Below, piece after piece: positions 1 through 13,804 of a DNA stretch of 64,000 nucleotides. The notes beneath the pieces are model-generated. The model searched no databases and was not told the origin of the DNA. It worked only from the letters and a program-made list of their open reading frames with translations. Numbering within the stretch: position 1 is the stretch's first letter; every line of letters begins with the position of its first letter. The translations under genes were made by a program, and so were the position numbers. Source of the DNA: Anniella stebbinsi (lineage: Eukaryota > Chordata > Lepidosauria > Squamata > Anniellidae); contig JARDYH010000005.1 of assembly GCA_029215795.1 (NCBI GenBank), forward strand, positions 40,802,001-40,866,000, written 5' to 3'.

Positions 1-80
1 CTCTGGAGGCGGCAGGTCTGTGCCATGGCAAGAATGCACTTTTTAGACCTCAAGCGCGAGGGCAAAGTCTGGGGATCCCT
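1..80 (+). CDS. ABCA8: ABCA8-like exon 1 of window (5' cut by window edge)
   Basis: Reads [20 protein letters not shown] in frame from base 1, the cytosolic segment that precedes the first helix of the second transmembrane domain in ABCA proteins. The donor GTGAGT is at 81. It ends with two bases of a codon completed by the next exon. The true 5' end of the exon is outside the window. Confidence 0.88.
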
Positions 81-3000
81 GTGAGTGCCAAGACATCTCT
101 TTATGCATTTTTAGCTTCTCTGAAATCTCCTGTTTTAGAGCATGCTGAGAATACCGGCTGTTTCTGGAATGAGGGCCAAGCTAAATGCCATACTTAATTG
201 TCAAATTGACCCTTCCCTCCCTCCCTGCATTCTGTGATCTCAGCAAAAAGGTGAAAATTGACCCAATCTGTAATGAAATTTTAAAAAAATGGCTAGTCTC
301 TCTCAGAGATTATAGTTGACAGGACTCAAAAGGGCACTCAGCTGAACCTGTCTCCCCAAAACTACAGTGTGAATGGACAAGCTACTGTTTAAGATTAGCC
401 CTTCTGTTTCCTGAACAGGGCACTATAGCACAGCAGGAGAACACTTCAGCAGAGTGGGAAAGCAGCAGCGTTGCTCAGCATCTCCTCAAAACTACTCGAA
501 AATAACGGAGGCCACTTTTTCATGCATTAGACTCTAGTTACACTCTAATGATTAGAACGTAACATCTAGTAAGCCTTTCTCAGAGATTCAAGTGTTAGAA
601 CGGATAATGATTCTTCCTGCTGCAGACATTGTTTCTGTCCTTGTGCTTCACTTTATTGCTTCAATATAATGCATCTGGCCATCTCCCTCCCATGCTTAAT
701 TAGTATCTTTTCTTCATTACAGATTACTTCTTTGTGGAATCATACTCACACCTTTTCTCATTCAGTTAACATCAGTTAATATTTGGATGAATCTACATTA
801 TGCAGAGCTTCATCCTGGCCTGTACTTTGAACCAGGAAAGAAGTCTTTCACAGGAACCAGTGGACTTCTGATCCTTAATGATACAGGTAAGGGCACAGAA
901 CCGAATACCGAGGCAGTCTGTCATCAGAATTATTTACTTTCTGCCTTATGCTTCATTTTAGTATGTCTCTTTTTGTTTGTGAAGTATAGATTTGGCTGTA
1001 ATCCTCTGGTCATTCTCTCAAGACATCTTGCTCTTTTACCAGGTGCAAGCATTGACAATTTTATCCATGCAGTGAAGAGTCAGAATATCATGTTGGAAGT
1101 AGTCTCCGGAGGCAATGTCAGTGACCAGCTGGTACACAATGGGGCTATAAAAGTAGCCCTTGAAGACAAGGTAACTTTTCGTTATTTTACTCCTTTTTGG
1201 AGAAAGGACCGTGGTATCTAGTAGATTACCTTTCCCCAACCTGATGCTCTCCAGATAGTATGAAATACAATTGCCAAGGTTCTTATCCATTGGCCGTGCT
1301 GACTGGAGCCTATTGGAGTTGAAGTCCAAAACATCCAGAAGGCGCCAGGTTAGGAAAGGCTGCTGAAGATGATAGCCTCCCTTTCCCCCAAGAAAATCAG
1401 GCTGATGATATGATAATTATACTACTTCACATAGATTCATAACAAGAAGAAAAAAGTCTGTTCGCTACCTACATTCTTAAATTGTCTATAGGAAAGTCAA
1501 CCAATGGGAAAAGTGTACAGATACCTTCCGAAATACAATAGCTGAATTGAGAGTTATACTACTGCAAAGGAATAAGCTGTAATAAGGAAGCTGGCAAAGG
1601 GTAAAGGAATTGCAGGGATTATTTAATTTGATGACATTTTTTTCTATCTTGTTATAGTTAGTTATGCTTTAGTTACTGACCAAAGCTTTTAGAATGGAGC
1701 AGACTCCACGTCTAAATAAAGGATTAAATAGGTAACTGTCTACTGAATGCAAACCCCAAAAGTTCGGGCTTTTTATTGAGCCCCTGGGAAACAATCACAC
1801 TCAACTTTAAGGGAATGGTGCAGATATTGAACAACTGCTTGAAATACCATCCTATTCAGTCTTTACTGTTCAGGTAATATAGCCAGCAGAGAATTCTCGG
1901 TTCATCATTAAAATGACATAAATAAATAAATAAATACCAGTACCAACCCCTCCCCTACCCCCAAAAATACTCACTAAAGACATTTGATTGCACGTGCTAT
2001 GAATTTTAAAGCCAGTGCATCTTATAGTTATATATAGTCTGGCCATCAGCAAAAAGCAATTATTATATAAATTAAGATTTCCAACTTTGTCTACTCACTG
2101 TTGCGTTCACAGTGTTCCCTTCACTGATGCACTGAAGGTCTGACTTCTGTTCCATGTCTTGCTTTGGTTCAGAAATACAGGTTCACAGTAATGTGCCACA
2201 TGGAAGTCATTAATTGCTTTCCAGTGCTTGTCAACATCATCAGCAATGGACTTCTGCAAATGTTTAATTCTACTGCCCGTCTTCGAATCTGGAGTCAAGC
2301 ATTTCTAGGTGTAAGTACTTCAGCTGGATCATAACAAGCATTCTGTGGCGGGAAGGCAGGCAATATGTAGGGATATTTTTAAAAGGATTTACATGGATTT
2401 TAAGAATCTATTAAAATGCTGAGAAATTGATTTTTGAAGCAAAAATTGTACTATGTTCTGTTTGAAAGGATCTTGATCCATCATTCTAATAAGACATTCA
2501 GGGGTTTTCTTTCATTGTTCCCTCCAAGAATCAACACTCGCAATTACTGCAGATGTCATAAAGAGCCATATTAAGAAATACACATAGGTCACATCCCTTT
2601 GCCCCAGAAGACGCCACTCATTCCGTTCTGTTTGCTGGAATGCCCTGTTCACTAGGTGGGAGGGGAAGGCTACAGGAGTGGATTTCAGGAGGTGCCTGTG
2701 CCCCATATCCCACCTACCTATTTTTAGGTTTAGGATTAGCCTACCAATGCTTTTTATCTTGGGGTCTCAGTATGTAACAACTTACTTGTGATTGGTTAAG
2801 AGAAAACAATAGAAATATTTAGAAAATTGCAGTATTTAATCCCCAAGAGAAGAAGTTCAATAAGGTAGTTTGGAGTATGGGTGACTCAGAAGTTATAAGA
2901 TTAAACTCTGTGCAATGAAAACAAATTATAACAGAAATCTCCTTGGATGGAAAGAATATCTAACTTAAAGATGAATGTGTTGCACCAAATATTGTATCTA

Positions 3001-6000
3001 TTTTTAATATTTCTTTACAAAGGAATAATATAATAACCACATTGCAAAATTAGAGTTTTTATAGGATGGGGAAAAACCAAGACTTAAAAGTAAAACACTT
3101 GATTAATTGCCATCAGCTGGTGAGTTGGTGTTCCCCTGTATAAAATGGTATTCCCAGTCAAGCTGTATCATCCAAAAGCATGGGCTAAAAAAAAAAGCTC
3201 AATAAGCATGGTACAAGAAAATGTGTATTATATTATTTGACATTGTAGTAAGGAATTTCTTTTTATTTAAAAAAATCCATGTATTAACAATTTGCTTTTG
3301 ATATGGCAAAAATGTAAGGGCAAATTTAGTCCAAGCGTATCACCCTTGATAGCTTTTTATTATAATGAAGAATTAGATAAGAAAGGCTTGTTGAGGAACA
3401 TGAGGTCATGGGAAGAGATTGGATGGATAAAATTTAGGAGGTTACCGAATGTTGGAATAAGCATAGAATCATAGAATAGTAGAGTTGGAAGGGACCTATA
3501 TGGTCACTGAGTCCAACCCCCTGCTGCAGGAATCCACCTTAAAGCATACCGGACAGATGGCTGTCCAGATGCATCTTGAATGCCTTTAGTGTGGTTGAGC
3601 CCACTACCTCCCTAGGTAATTGGTTCCATTGTCATACTGTTCTAATGGCCAGGAATTTTTTCCTGATGTCCTGCTGGAATCTAGCTTCCTGTAATTTAAG
3701 CCCATTATTCCATGTCCTACACTCTGGGATGATCGAGAAGAGATTCTGACCCTCCTCTTTGTGACAACCTTTCAAGTACTTGAAGAAATCTATCACATCT
3801 CCCCTCAGTCTTCTCTTCTCAAGGCTAAACATGCCCAGTTCTTTCAGTCTCACCTCATAAGGCTTTGTTTCCAGACCCCATTCTTGTTGCCCTCCTCTGA
3901 ACCCCCTCAAGCTTGTCTGCATTCTTCTTGAAGTGTGGTGCCCAGAACTGGATACAGTACTCAAGATGAGGCTTCACCAGTGCTGAATAGAAGGGACCAA
4001 TACTTGGCATGATTTGGAATCTACACACAAAAAGGACCTAGAAATGGTGGCAAATGTGCATGCATTCTAACAAAAAATCAAAATGATCAATTAGATGAAA
4101 CTAATTCCAATATTTTATTAGCTCATATAAGCTCGTCAATGGACAAAAAAGCCTTACTTAATACATTAAACCATAACCAAGTGGATAAAATATTTTCTAA
4201 AAAGCAGCATAAAACGTAGTAGCATGTCATTAGCTTATGGTAAATGCAATATCTCAACCCAAATAAGTGTGCATGACATACAATACAGTAACGAACAATA
4301 TCTCTATATTTGCTCAAATAGAGCTATAATAACAAGCAGTTAGTTACTGATAGTTAGCTCAATAAAAGCTTATGACATACGGTAATTACAGTACAACACA
4401 ATTAAAGTGTAAAACATTCTGAGTAGTAGTGTACAATTTCTCTATATTTGCTCAGTTGGAGCTACAATAACAAACAGGTACTAGTAGTAAGCATAATAGA
4501 AGCTTTAATAACAATTACTACTTTGGTTGGCTTAATGAAAACTTTGGTAGCAGGTGGGAGGAAGTGAATCTCAGGCGTCTACAATCACCCTTATATAAGG
4601 AATGCAATTAAGTGGGTGTGATCAAATGTGAAGACTGATATATTCTACAGATATAATCACTTTGATTATGGAATTTTTCCCAGTCTTCACATATTAAGTG
4701 TTACTCACTTCACCAAATTGGCTAATTATCAGCTCGTTACATCACATGGCAATAGTCCTATCTTATTTCCAATTATCCCAGCCTGATAATTATTATAGTG
4801 CTCTCACATTGGACCTTGCAAAACTTGATGGGGTAGCAATTTTATCACACACACTTAATTGCATATTCCAGAGTAACCGTCTAAGAACATTAACTGCCAG
4901 CCATTAAAGCCTTCATTGATTCAATCAAATAGTTTTGCCTGCTACTAGTACCTGTTTGTTATTGTAGCTCCAACTGAGCAAATATAGAGAAATTGTACAC
5001 TACTACTCAGAATGTTTTACACTTTAATTGTGTTGTACAGTAATTACCGTATGTCATAAGCTTTTATTGAGCTAACTATCAGTAACTGCTTGTTATTGTA
5101 GCTCTAATTGAGCAAATATAGAGATATTGTTCGTTACTGTATTGTATGTCATGCACACTTATTTGGGTTGAGATATTGCATTTACCATACGCTAATGACA
5201 TGCTACTACGTTTTATGCTGCTTTTTAGAAAGTATTTTATCCACTTGGTTATGGTTTAACGTATTAAGTAAGGCTTTTTTGTCCATTGATGAGCTTATAG
5301 GAGTTAATAAAATATTGGAATTAGTTTCATCTAATTAATCATTTTGATTTTTTGTTAGAATGCATGCACATTTGCCACCATTTCTAGGTCCTTTTTGTGT
5401 GTTTGTTCTAAATTGTGAGGGCTCCTCTTTTTTGTTGATTTGGAATCTATACATCTATTAATGCAGCCCAAACCAGCATTTGCTTTTTTTTCAGCCATGT
5501 CACACCGTTGGCTCATATTCAGCTTGTGATCTACCATAATTCCAAGATCCTTGCCAAGTATCCCCCATCTTGTAACTGTGCATTTGGTTTCTTTCACCTA
5601 GGTGTAGAACTTGGCATTTATCTCTATTAAATTTTGTTCTGTTGTTTTCAGCCCAGCACTTCAGCCTATTAAGATCACTTTGGAGTTTGTTTCTGTTTTC
5701 CAGGGTATTACCTATCCCACCCAATTTTGTGTCATCTGTAAATTTGATAAGCATTCCCTGCACCTCCTCATCCAAGTCATTAATAAAAATGTTGATGAGC
5801 ACTGGGCCCAGGACTGAGCCCTGCGGTACCCCACTAGTTACCTCTGCCCAGTTTGAGAAGGTACCATTAATAAACACTCTTTGAGTCCAATTCTGTAGCC
5901 AACTGTGGATCCACCCAATAGTTTTTTTCATCTAGACCACTTCGTAGCTTGTTTGCTTGTCAGAATGTCATGGGGCACTTTCTCAAACATATAGTCAGAT

Positions 6001-9000
6001 ATGACATTCAGTATCGACTAATTTACAGGAATGAAGTAGCCTTGAGGCCTGATGGGTAAAAGCCAACATATGTGCTACATATGAAATGAATGGGGCTTAA
6101 GTTAGTCATGCCTACTTTAAGTTCTGTCCATTTCAATGGGATTATTTTAGGCAGTACTTACATTGGCTTTTACCCGGTATCTCATTTCCTATTTCCTTTT
6201 CGGTCAGTATGTTACTTGGTTAGTATTTTTTTACCCAATCCATCCCCAGTACTAGCAACAACATGTTAATCTAGCTTTTGATTATTTTCTGGACAGGCCT
6301 GGGAACTTCAGGCAAAGTGTGCTACGGCTCCTTTGTCAGCTGGTGGGTTGGTGTTCCCCTGTCTATAATGGTATTACCACCCAATGCTTTTTCAGTTGGG
6401 TATCCTTGATTGCTCACCGCTGTTACCATTGGGAAACTTCCAGCTCCAGAAACAGTCAGGGCTCACTCTGCCAGCCACTTCTACAGCTTTCCTCTGAGTG
6501 TTGCTGTGGTGGACTTCTGCCATGCTGCTATTTGCTCCAGCCTCTGCATTCATATGCCACTCCTGGCTTGATAGCAGGACTAGAACAGATGGCTCCTTTG
6601 GAAAGGCCCTGCTCTGATCCCTGGCCTTTTAGGATCTGCCACACCCCCAGTAACTCAGCTTGGTACTCCACCTCTATGTGGGACAGCAAAGAAGACAAAC
6701 ACATTGCTCACCTGTAACTGTAGTTCTTGTAATGGTCATCGGTGCAATCACACAACCACCCGCCTTTCCCACTGCAGGTGTTGTTGTGCCTGTGATTCTG
6801 CTCTTACTCCATATAGCTACCACTGTGAACTAGTTCTAGATTTTAAGAGCAATTTTATTGATCCTTAAGCCATTTATTGTTTTGCATTATATTGTACCTT
6901 ACTCTTTTAAATATTTCTATTGTATTTTATATTTTTAACTGTTCTGTGGATTTTAGTTTTTTTAAGTGTTTGTAATCAGCCCAGAGAACATTAATTATCG
7001 GGTGAATTAGAAATGTAATTAATAAATAGAATCAATTAATTAATTAATCAAATGGCGGCCAGAAATGGGACTGAGCACAAAGGCGAGAGTCACACCCCCT
7101 TCAGTTTGCACATGAAGTTTGGTGTGTGCCCACCCAAACTCTAGCCTAGCTTTAGATGTTTCCTGAACAAAGCGCAGATCCCATACCTGTCACTCACTGG
7201 ACAGATGGCCAGTTGAAGCATTACACTGTGCAGCCTGTCTTTATTATCTTCAAATTTTATCCTCAGTCTTTTTTTAAATTAGACAAGCCGAAAGATTAGT
7301 TATTAATTGATATGAATACATACACACATACTCATACAACACGTGCGCGCGCACACACACACACACTATCACATAGTAATTATAAACTTCATTTTTCTGA
7401 TTCATTCCCTAGGAATTTGATAGTGAACTCATGTGGTTTTATTTTTCTGAACTATACGTTGTTGGAGCTATTATTTTATTCCCTGCTTTTCCACCACACT
7501 TTGCATTGACAAGCATTCGTGACTACAAGGTAAAACATTAATACAAGGTAAAACATTAAATGTGTTTTAAATGGATAGCTGTTTGATTTGAATTACAGTG
7601 GGAGCATTAAACTCATATGAAAATATGTCTAAGGTGCATGATGTGCTTGACTGCAGCGGTGCCATGATCCTCAGCAATCTTGGTGTATTCATGTTAATTT
7701 ATAAGAGTCTATAACCTCTATACTCTGGTGTTTATTAGAGTTGGAAGTAGCTTTTCCATTTATGTTTAAAAATTTGGAAAGTCACCTGACTCCAGAGTGC
7801 CAAAACTGAAGAAAGTAAAGCATGATATTTTACTTTTCTGCCAACTCAATATTCCAGTCCAAAACAAAAACTAGTAAGTTAAAACCAGCAACATTAAGAA
7901 AAGCATGACAATATAAAGTGCCGCATCATTTCAAAAACACTCCAAACTAAGATAAAAAAATAATGAGGAGATAACAAAACATAAGAGAATGAAACTGATT
8001 TAAAAACTACTGCAAGATTTAGAAGGCCTTAGAAAATAAAAAGTCCCCCTTACATTAGGCTGACCAGATTTTAAAAGTCAAAATCCCGGTCCCCCCCACC
8101 CACCCACCCAAAACAACCCCCCCACCAAGCCACCCCCCCCCAAAAAAAAACCCAGCCTGGACCTACCGCTGGGTTCCTCCGTCGCCCGCGCAGCCGCGCG
8201 GGGTCCTCTGTCACTGCCCGCGCGGCTGCGCCGGGTCCTCCGTCGCCCGCGCGGCTGCGCCGGGTCCTCTGTCACTGCCCGCGCGGCCGCGCGGGGTCCT
8301 CCGTCGCCCGCGCGGCCGCGCGGGGTCCTCCGTCGCCGCCCGCGCGGAAGAGGCGGGAGAGGGCCGGATCCGGAAGTGACGTAACCGGCCCTCTCCCGTC
8401 TCTTCCGCGTGGCCTCTGGCCTTTCTGGGGCTCGTCGCGATGGCGACGAGCCTCGAGGAGCCCGGACGCCCGCGCGGAAGAGGCGGGCGTGGGCGTCCGG
8501 GCTCCTCAGGGCTCATCGCCATCGCGATTGAGCCCCAAGGAGGCCAGAGGCTGTGCGGAAGAGGCGGGAGAGGGCCGGTTACATCACTTCCGGATCCGGC
8601 CCTCTCCTGCCTGTTCCGCGCGGCCTCTGGCCTTACGACCCCGGCAGCGGCGGCAAAGGCGGCGGAGGAGCCCGGGAAGCGGCCGCCCCAGCAGGTAAGA
8701 GCCCCCCTTTGTGCTTACCTGCAGGGGCGTCTGCTTCCCGGGCTCCTCCACCGCCTCCGGGTCTCGCTGCCACCGCCGCGTGACCCCCCGCCACCCCGGT
8801 TTTTTCCCGGTTGGCCTATGGATTCCCGGTTAGGACCGGGAAATCCTGAGCCACCTGGTCAGCCTACCTTACATGATGCTGAAAGGGCACTAAAGTAGGC
8901 ATCTTCCAGGGGAGGGCATTACAGAACAAGGGTGTCTCTACCAAAACGGCTTTTTCACTTACAGCCATCCTCAACACACCTCACCTGGGAGTAGCACCAG

Positions 9001-12000
9001 AAGAAGGGCATCTGATGACCTCTTGGGGTCTGGAGGTCTGTGTGCACAACCCATATTCCCTTCCAGCCCTCCATCTCAGGCTTACTGCAAATTACCCAAG
9101 CTTGGAGAACTAAGAATCATGCATTAAGGAGAAAGTAAGGGCTAGAAGGGAGTGTGGGCTGTGTTTACAGATCTCTCTCTTCCGGCTGAGTTCCAGAGCC
9201 CCATAGGCAGCCCTAACAGCAGGAGTATATCTACAAATATGTTGCCACCTGGGCTAGACACGTTGGGGTCCCGGGTTGTGACTGTTACTGGGCCCAAGAA
9301 AAAAGTGCAGCCAGGAGGAGAAGGAAGGAAGTGGTGCTGGCGTTGGCTGAATGGCTTACTTCAGCCCAAACCAGGTCCATCTTGAGGTGTTTCGCACCCT
9401 AGGCAAGGTGGTATGTTGTTACCCTACAGACAGATATGCGGCTGTGCTCTTTTCTTTTCCCTCATCCCCCCTACTGCCACCACCCTCCTCCCCACCTCTC
9501 CACTTCTTCTCCCCTCAGGCAGCTGCAACCACCACCTTCTTCCTTTCGACTTCTCTTCCTCTCCCACCACCTGCAGCTCCCTCCCTCCTTCCCTCCTCCT
9601 ACCTTCTGCTGTTGCAGCCACTGCTGCTGCCCACCCACCTCTTCCTCCTCCTAGTTCTCTCTTTCGCTTTCCCACTGTGCAGAGCGGAGCACTGTCTATG
9701 CCAGCCTGCTGCCACCTGACTCCTCTTCAACGCTTTGCTTCCTGTGAGGCGTCCTTCAGCGAGTCAGACATTATGGGTGAAGTAGCCCTGGAGAGACCTT
9801 GTCTGAGGCAACCCAGAATGCTTTGCTATGAATAAGGACCCCTTGCAATAAGGCATTTGAGGTGGGCGGGCTCTCCAGAGAGCCACATTGGCTGCTTTTT
9901 CTGCTGCAAAATTTGCCACATTACGGAAGCAGCCGAGAAAATAATAGCAGCACCGTGTTCAGCTTTGGTCATTTGGCCCATATTAAGCGTATGCCATCAT
10001 TAGAAGAGACATTGAAGGATATAACAATCTTTTGTCATTTTCTTTGCTAGATAAAAACGCACTCTCAGCTGCGGATCTCAGGACTCTTTCCTTCCGCATA
10101 TTGGTGTGGACAAGCTCTTGTCGATATTCCCCTGAATTGCATTTTACTCAGTTTAGTGTTTTGGCCATGGATTCTAAGGTTAACCATTGCAAAGGGTAAT
10201 GCCACCATCATTTTCTGTTTGGTAAGAATGATTATTTATATAACTTTTAAAATGTGGTCTTGAAACAGCTTTTAAAATTTACGGTCTTCAGTTATAAACA
10301 TCAAGTACTACAACATAGTAATAATAATAAATTTCCCTTTCATGTGCCTTGAAAGGTAGACCTGTCTGTTTTAGGTTAGACAGTAACCCAGTCTAACACA
10401 GCTATGCAACAGAAACACAAACCAAGGACCAGACTCTGCAACAAACTCCATAGCTACTCAGGTAACACCATTACAGGCAGGGCCGTGCAGAGCTGGTAAT
10501 ATGCCCAGGCCAGATGGGAAGTGTGTGCCTCCCCCCATTTCAAACTGCTCATTAAGTATTTTTTAATCAGTGGCACTGATTCAGTGCTAAATACATATAT
10601 GAACTAGAACAATTTATAAAAAAGGTAATGGGAAGCACTTTTATTCAAGATGTAAGACATCACTTCTTCACATTCAGAATTTCATGATGGACAACTTCTG
10701 TGCTGTTTCTGCAAGGCGGCCTCCTCGCTTCTCGATGGGCTGCTTACACTACAGAAGCAGTAGCATAAGCTGGGGGGGACCTCCTCGTCGGAGTGCCCCC
10801 CTCAAAATCATGGGCCCCGGGCCCACTGCCCCCCCCCTCTGTACGGCCATGATTACAGGATCTAATCACATCAGCTAGGACATCCTCCAAAGTGACATGA
10901 TATCACCTGCTAGCAATATCTGTCTGTGTTGAATCACGATATTCACAACTAACTAACTTTAGGCCAGGTTCACTCAACCTGCATTCTGGCAATGTCCATT
11001 TCATCATGTGAATTAGTTCTCAGGTAGCCCCCTTTTCAGACACTGATATTAACAATTAACAGCACAGGAAGATTTACAGTGCTATATTACATGAATAATA
11101 CTGATATGAGAAAACGTTTTAGTGTAATATATATATATATTTGCTACTTAAGTGAATGGCGTATCTTTTGTCTAAGCATTAGCTTACTGTTAACATGGGG
11201 CCTTCCTTCTAACAGGTGTCATTTATATTTGGATACAGCGTTTCATGTGTCTTATTCCTATACCTAATTGCCTTCATATTTCGCAAAAAATTGAATACTA
11301 GCAGTTTTTGGTCATTCATCTTCATTTTGGTAAGTATGTTGTCAGAGAACCTATTTAACCTGTGCAGCTGAAATATTGTTTATCTTGCACCGCTAATGTG
11401 TGTGACACTAATATAGTAAGATGAGCAAAGTCAAGAAGCTTGCAGTCTAATTTTCAACAGCAGGATTGATAACAAATAGGTGAGTTGGACACGAGAAAAG
11501 GAAGCAGCAAGGGTGATGTGGGATGAGTATGAGCAGTTACACATATTCAGGCCATAATTAAGCCATGGGTCTCTAACATGGTGCCCAACGGTGCCACTGC
11601 ACCTGCAAGGCAAGGCTGAGGTGCCAGCCAAACTATTTTCACTTCCTATAAAAAGTTATGGAATGATTCCTCATAGGAAGCGAAAAAGCCCCTCTGCTGA
11701 AAAATGGCTCTATGTGTGTTGGGGGGAAGTGTACCCTCCACCATGGAGCCATGGGCAGCAGGGTCCTTGGTGGGGGATTGTTCCATCCGGTTGCATGGGA
11801 GAGAGGAAAGGAAGGACGGACCCAGGGGATAGGGGAAAGAAAGACAATCAGAAAGAAATAGGGGGTGGGGGAGGAGAGAGGTAAATAAGGAAGTGCAGCC
11901 AGAGAGACAGAAAGAAAGAAAAAGGAGCCAGAAAAAGAGAATGGATGAATGAATGAGGAACCAGAGATAGATAGACAGACAGAACATTAGGAACAACAGA

Positions 12001-12396
12001 CAGCAAGAGGAAGGAAGGAAGGAAGGAAGGAAGGAAGGAAGGAAGGATGAGTCAGAGAAAGAGAGAGAGAGAGAGAGAGAAGGAAAGAAAGAAAGAGGAA
12101 TAAGAAAGACAGAGGAAAGAGAAGAGAGAGGGAGAAAGAGAAGAGGGGAGCTAGGGAGACAGAGGCCAAATCTACACCAAGCAGGATATTACACTTTGAA
12201 AATAGTACATGGAATGTGTCCCTGGCCTCAACAGTGGTCAATACTGTTTTAAACTATTTTAAAACAGTTGCGTAGATCCTGCCAGAAAGGAGGAAGGAAG
12301 GGGGATCAAGAGAGAAAGAAGAAAAGAAAGAAAAATAGCTAGAAAGAAAGAGAGAGAATGGTAGAGAAAGTGAGAGAAAGAAAACAGAAACGCCAA

Positions 12397-12429
<33 letters not shown>

Positions 12430-13750
12430 CCACAATGGGTAGCACCCATAGGGTCACATTCATGCACACACACAAACACAAATAAACAGGCACTGCTAAC
12501 AGTTGTTGTGATTGGCTCTTCACAACTTACAGCAGTCCATTTGTGGTGATGCTCAAGGCACTATTTAAAACTGCCAAATGTGTCCATGGTCTGAAAAAGG
12601 TTGGAGACCCCTGTGTTAAGCTGTGTTATGGAAAGGGCAAAACTGGGCGAAGTTTTTTTTTCCTTCTTTAACAGATAATTTTTGTTCCATTTAGGTGAAT
12701 CTCGTTGTCATTGTGCTCAGTGCATACACATTTGCATCTCCTGGACTCATTGCAGTTTATCCTCTGAATGTTTTTGTTCCTATGCATCCACCTATAAGTT
12801 TTATAATTTCCTTCACATCGGTAAGCTAAAGTGCCCATTTATCTGCAGCCTACTTCTATAGAACCTCAAGCCTGCGGTGGAGCAAGTAGCAGCTTGGCCC
12901 ATCACAACTAGGGCTGGGAGAACAAGCGATGTTCAAGATCCCCAGGGTTCTCGAGATATCGTCTCACTGCTTGTCTTCTGTGCAATTCCTGCTCGGGTTT
13001 GCGAACGCTGCTCGCTCTGCGCAAACAGGGCACTTCTGCAAATTGAGCAGCAATTGAACAACAGGTTTGAAAACGTTTCCCTGAATTTGGACGTTCCCCC
13101 AAATGTGCACAACTTTGCTCCATGGATTAAAGTAGGACTGATTCAGTCCACAGAGAAAAATGGTGCGAAGGCTTGAACTGGGCATGCTTGCATGTTTTGT
13201 GAGGAAAAAATGAAATTCTCATACATCCCTAATCCTGTCCTGGCTTGTGTGAGCTGGCAGGTTGTTGGAAGTTGAGGGCTATTCGTGACATTGTGAGTGA
13301 ACTCTCCCCATCTAGCATGAGAGTGGAAATTTTTAACCTCGTGAAATACATTAGCTAATCCCTCTCTCCAGAGCTCCAGAAGCCCGTTAAATTCCACCCT
13401 CCACAAGCTGACACACTCAGCATTATATAGGTTTCGAAGCTCACAGGTTCCTTTGGGGCATTATAAAAGTATTTTTTCTTTTAATTTGTCAACTAATATT
13501 GCATACTTGGGAAGTTCTCCAAGTCTGCTCAAATCACTAAATTAGTTTTGAATGGGCCTGTTTTATATTTGAACTAATTAGCATAGACAGTAACTATGTT
13601 CAATATCTGGGAATAATCAACATCAACTTTGTTTTTCTTATAGCTAATGCTTGGTTTTAAGGACAGTGATGATTCTGAAAGAACAGCTATGTATCAGAAT
13701 CAGCTCTGGATGTCTTCTTTTGCGGTGAGAAATGAATATATCATTCTTAC

Positions 13751-13804
<54 letters not shown>

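Noticed and set aside
787..1221. 144-codon frame read as a single gene
   Set aside because: It runs through a clear GT-AG intron (887-1042); only 723-886 and 1043-1170 are exonic.
3111..3160. Short sequence shared with 6338-6385
   Set aside because: Probably a dispersed repeat fragment; too short to assign to a family or function.
4123..5338. Mirrored small cysteine-rich frames as a gene pair
   Set aside because: They are the two arms of the palindromic insertion; AT-rich with no known domain.
8440..8898. 152-codon open frame and overlapping frames on both strands
   Set aside because: They arise from CpG-rich, stop-poor transposon sequence, overlap each other on both strands and show no domain.
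9351..9835. Proline- and leucine-rich frames of 120-140 codons
   Set aside because: Produced by the long C/T low-complexity tract; repetitive composition in all three frames.
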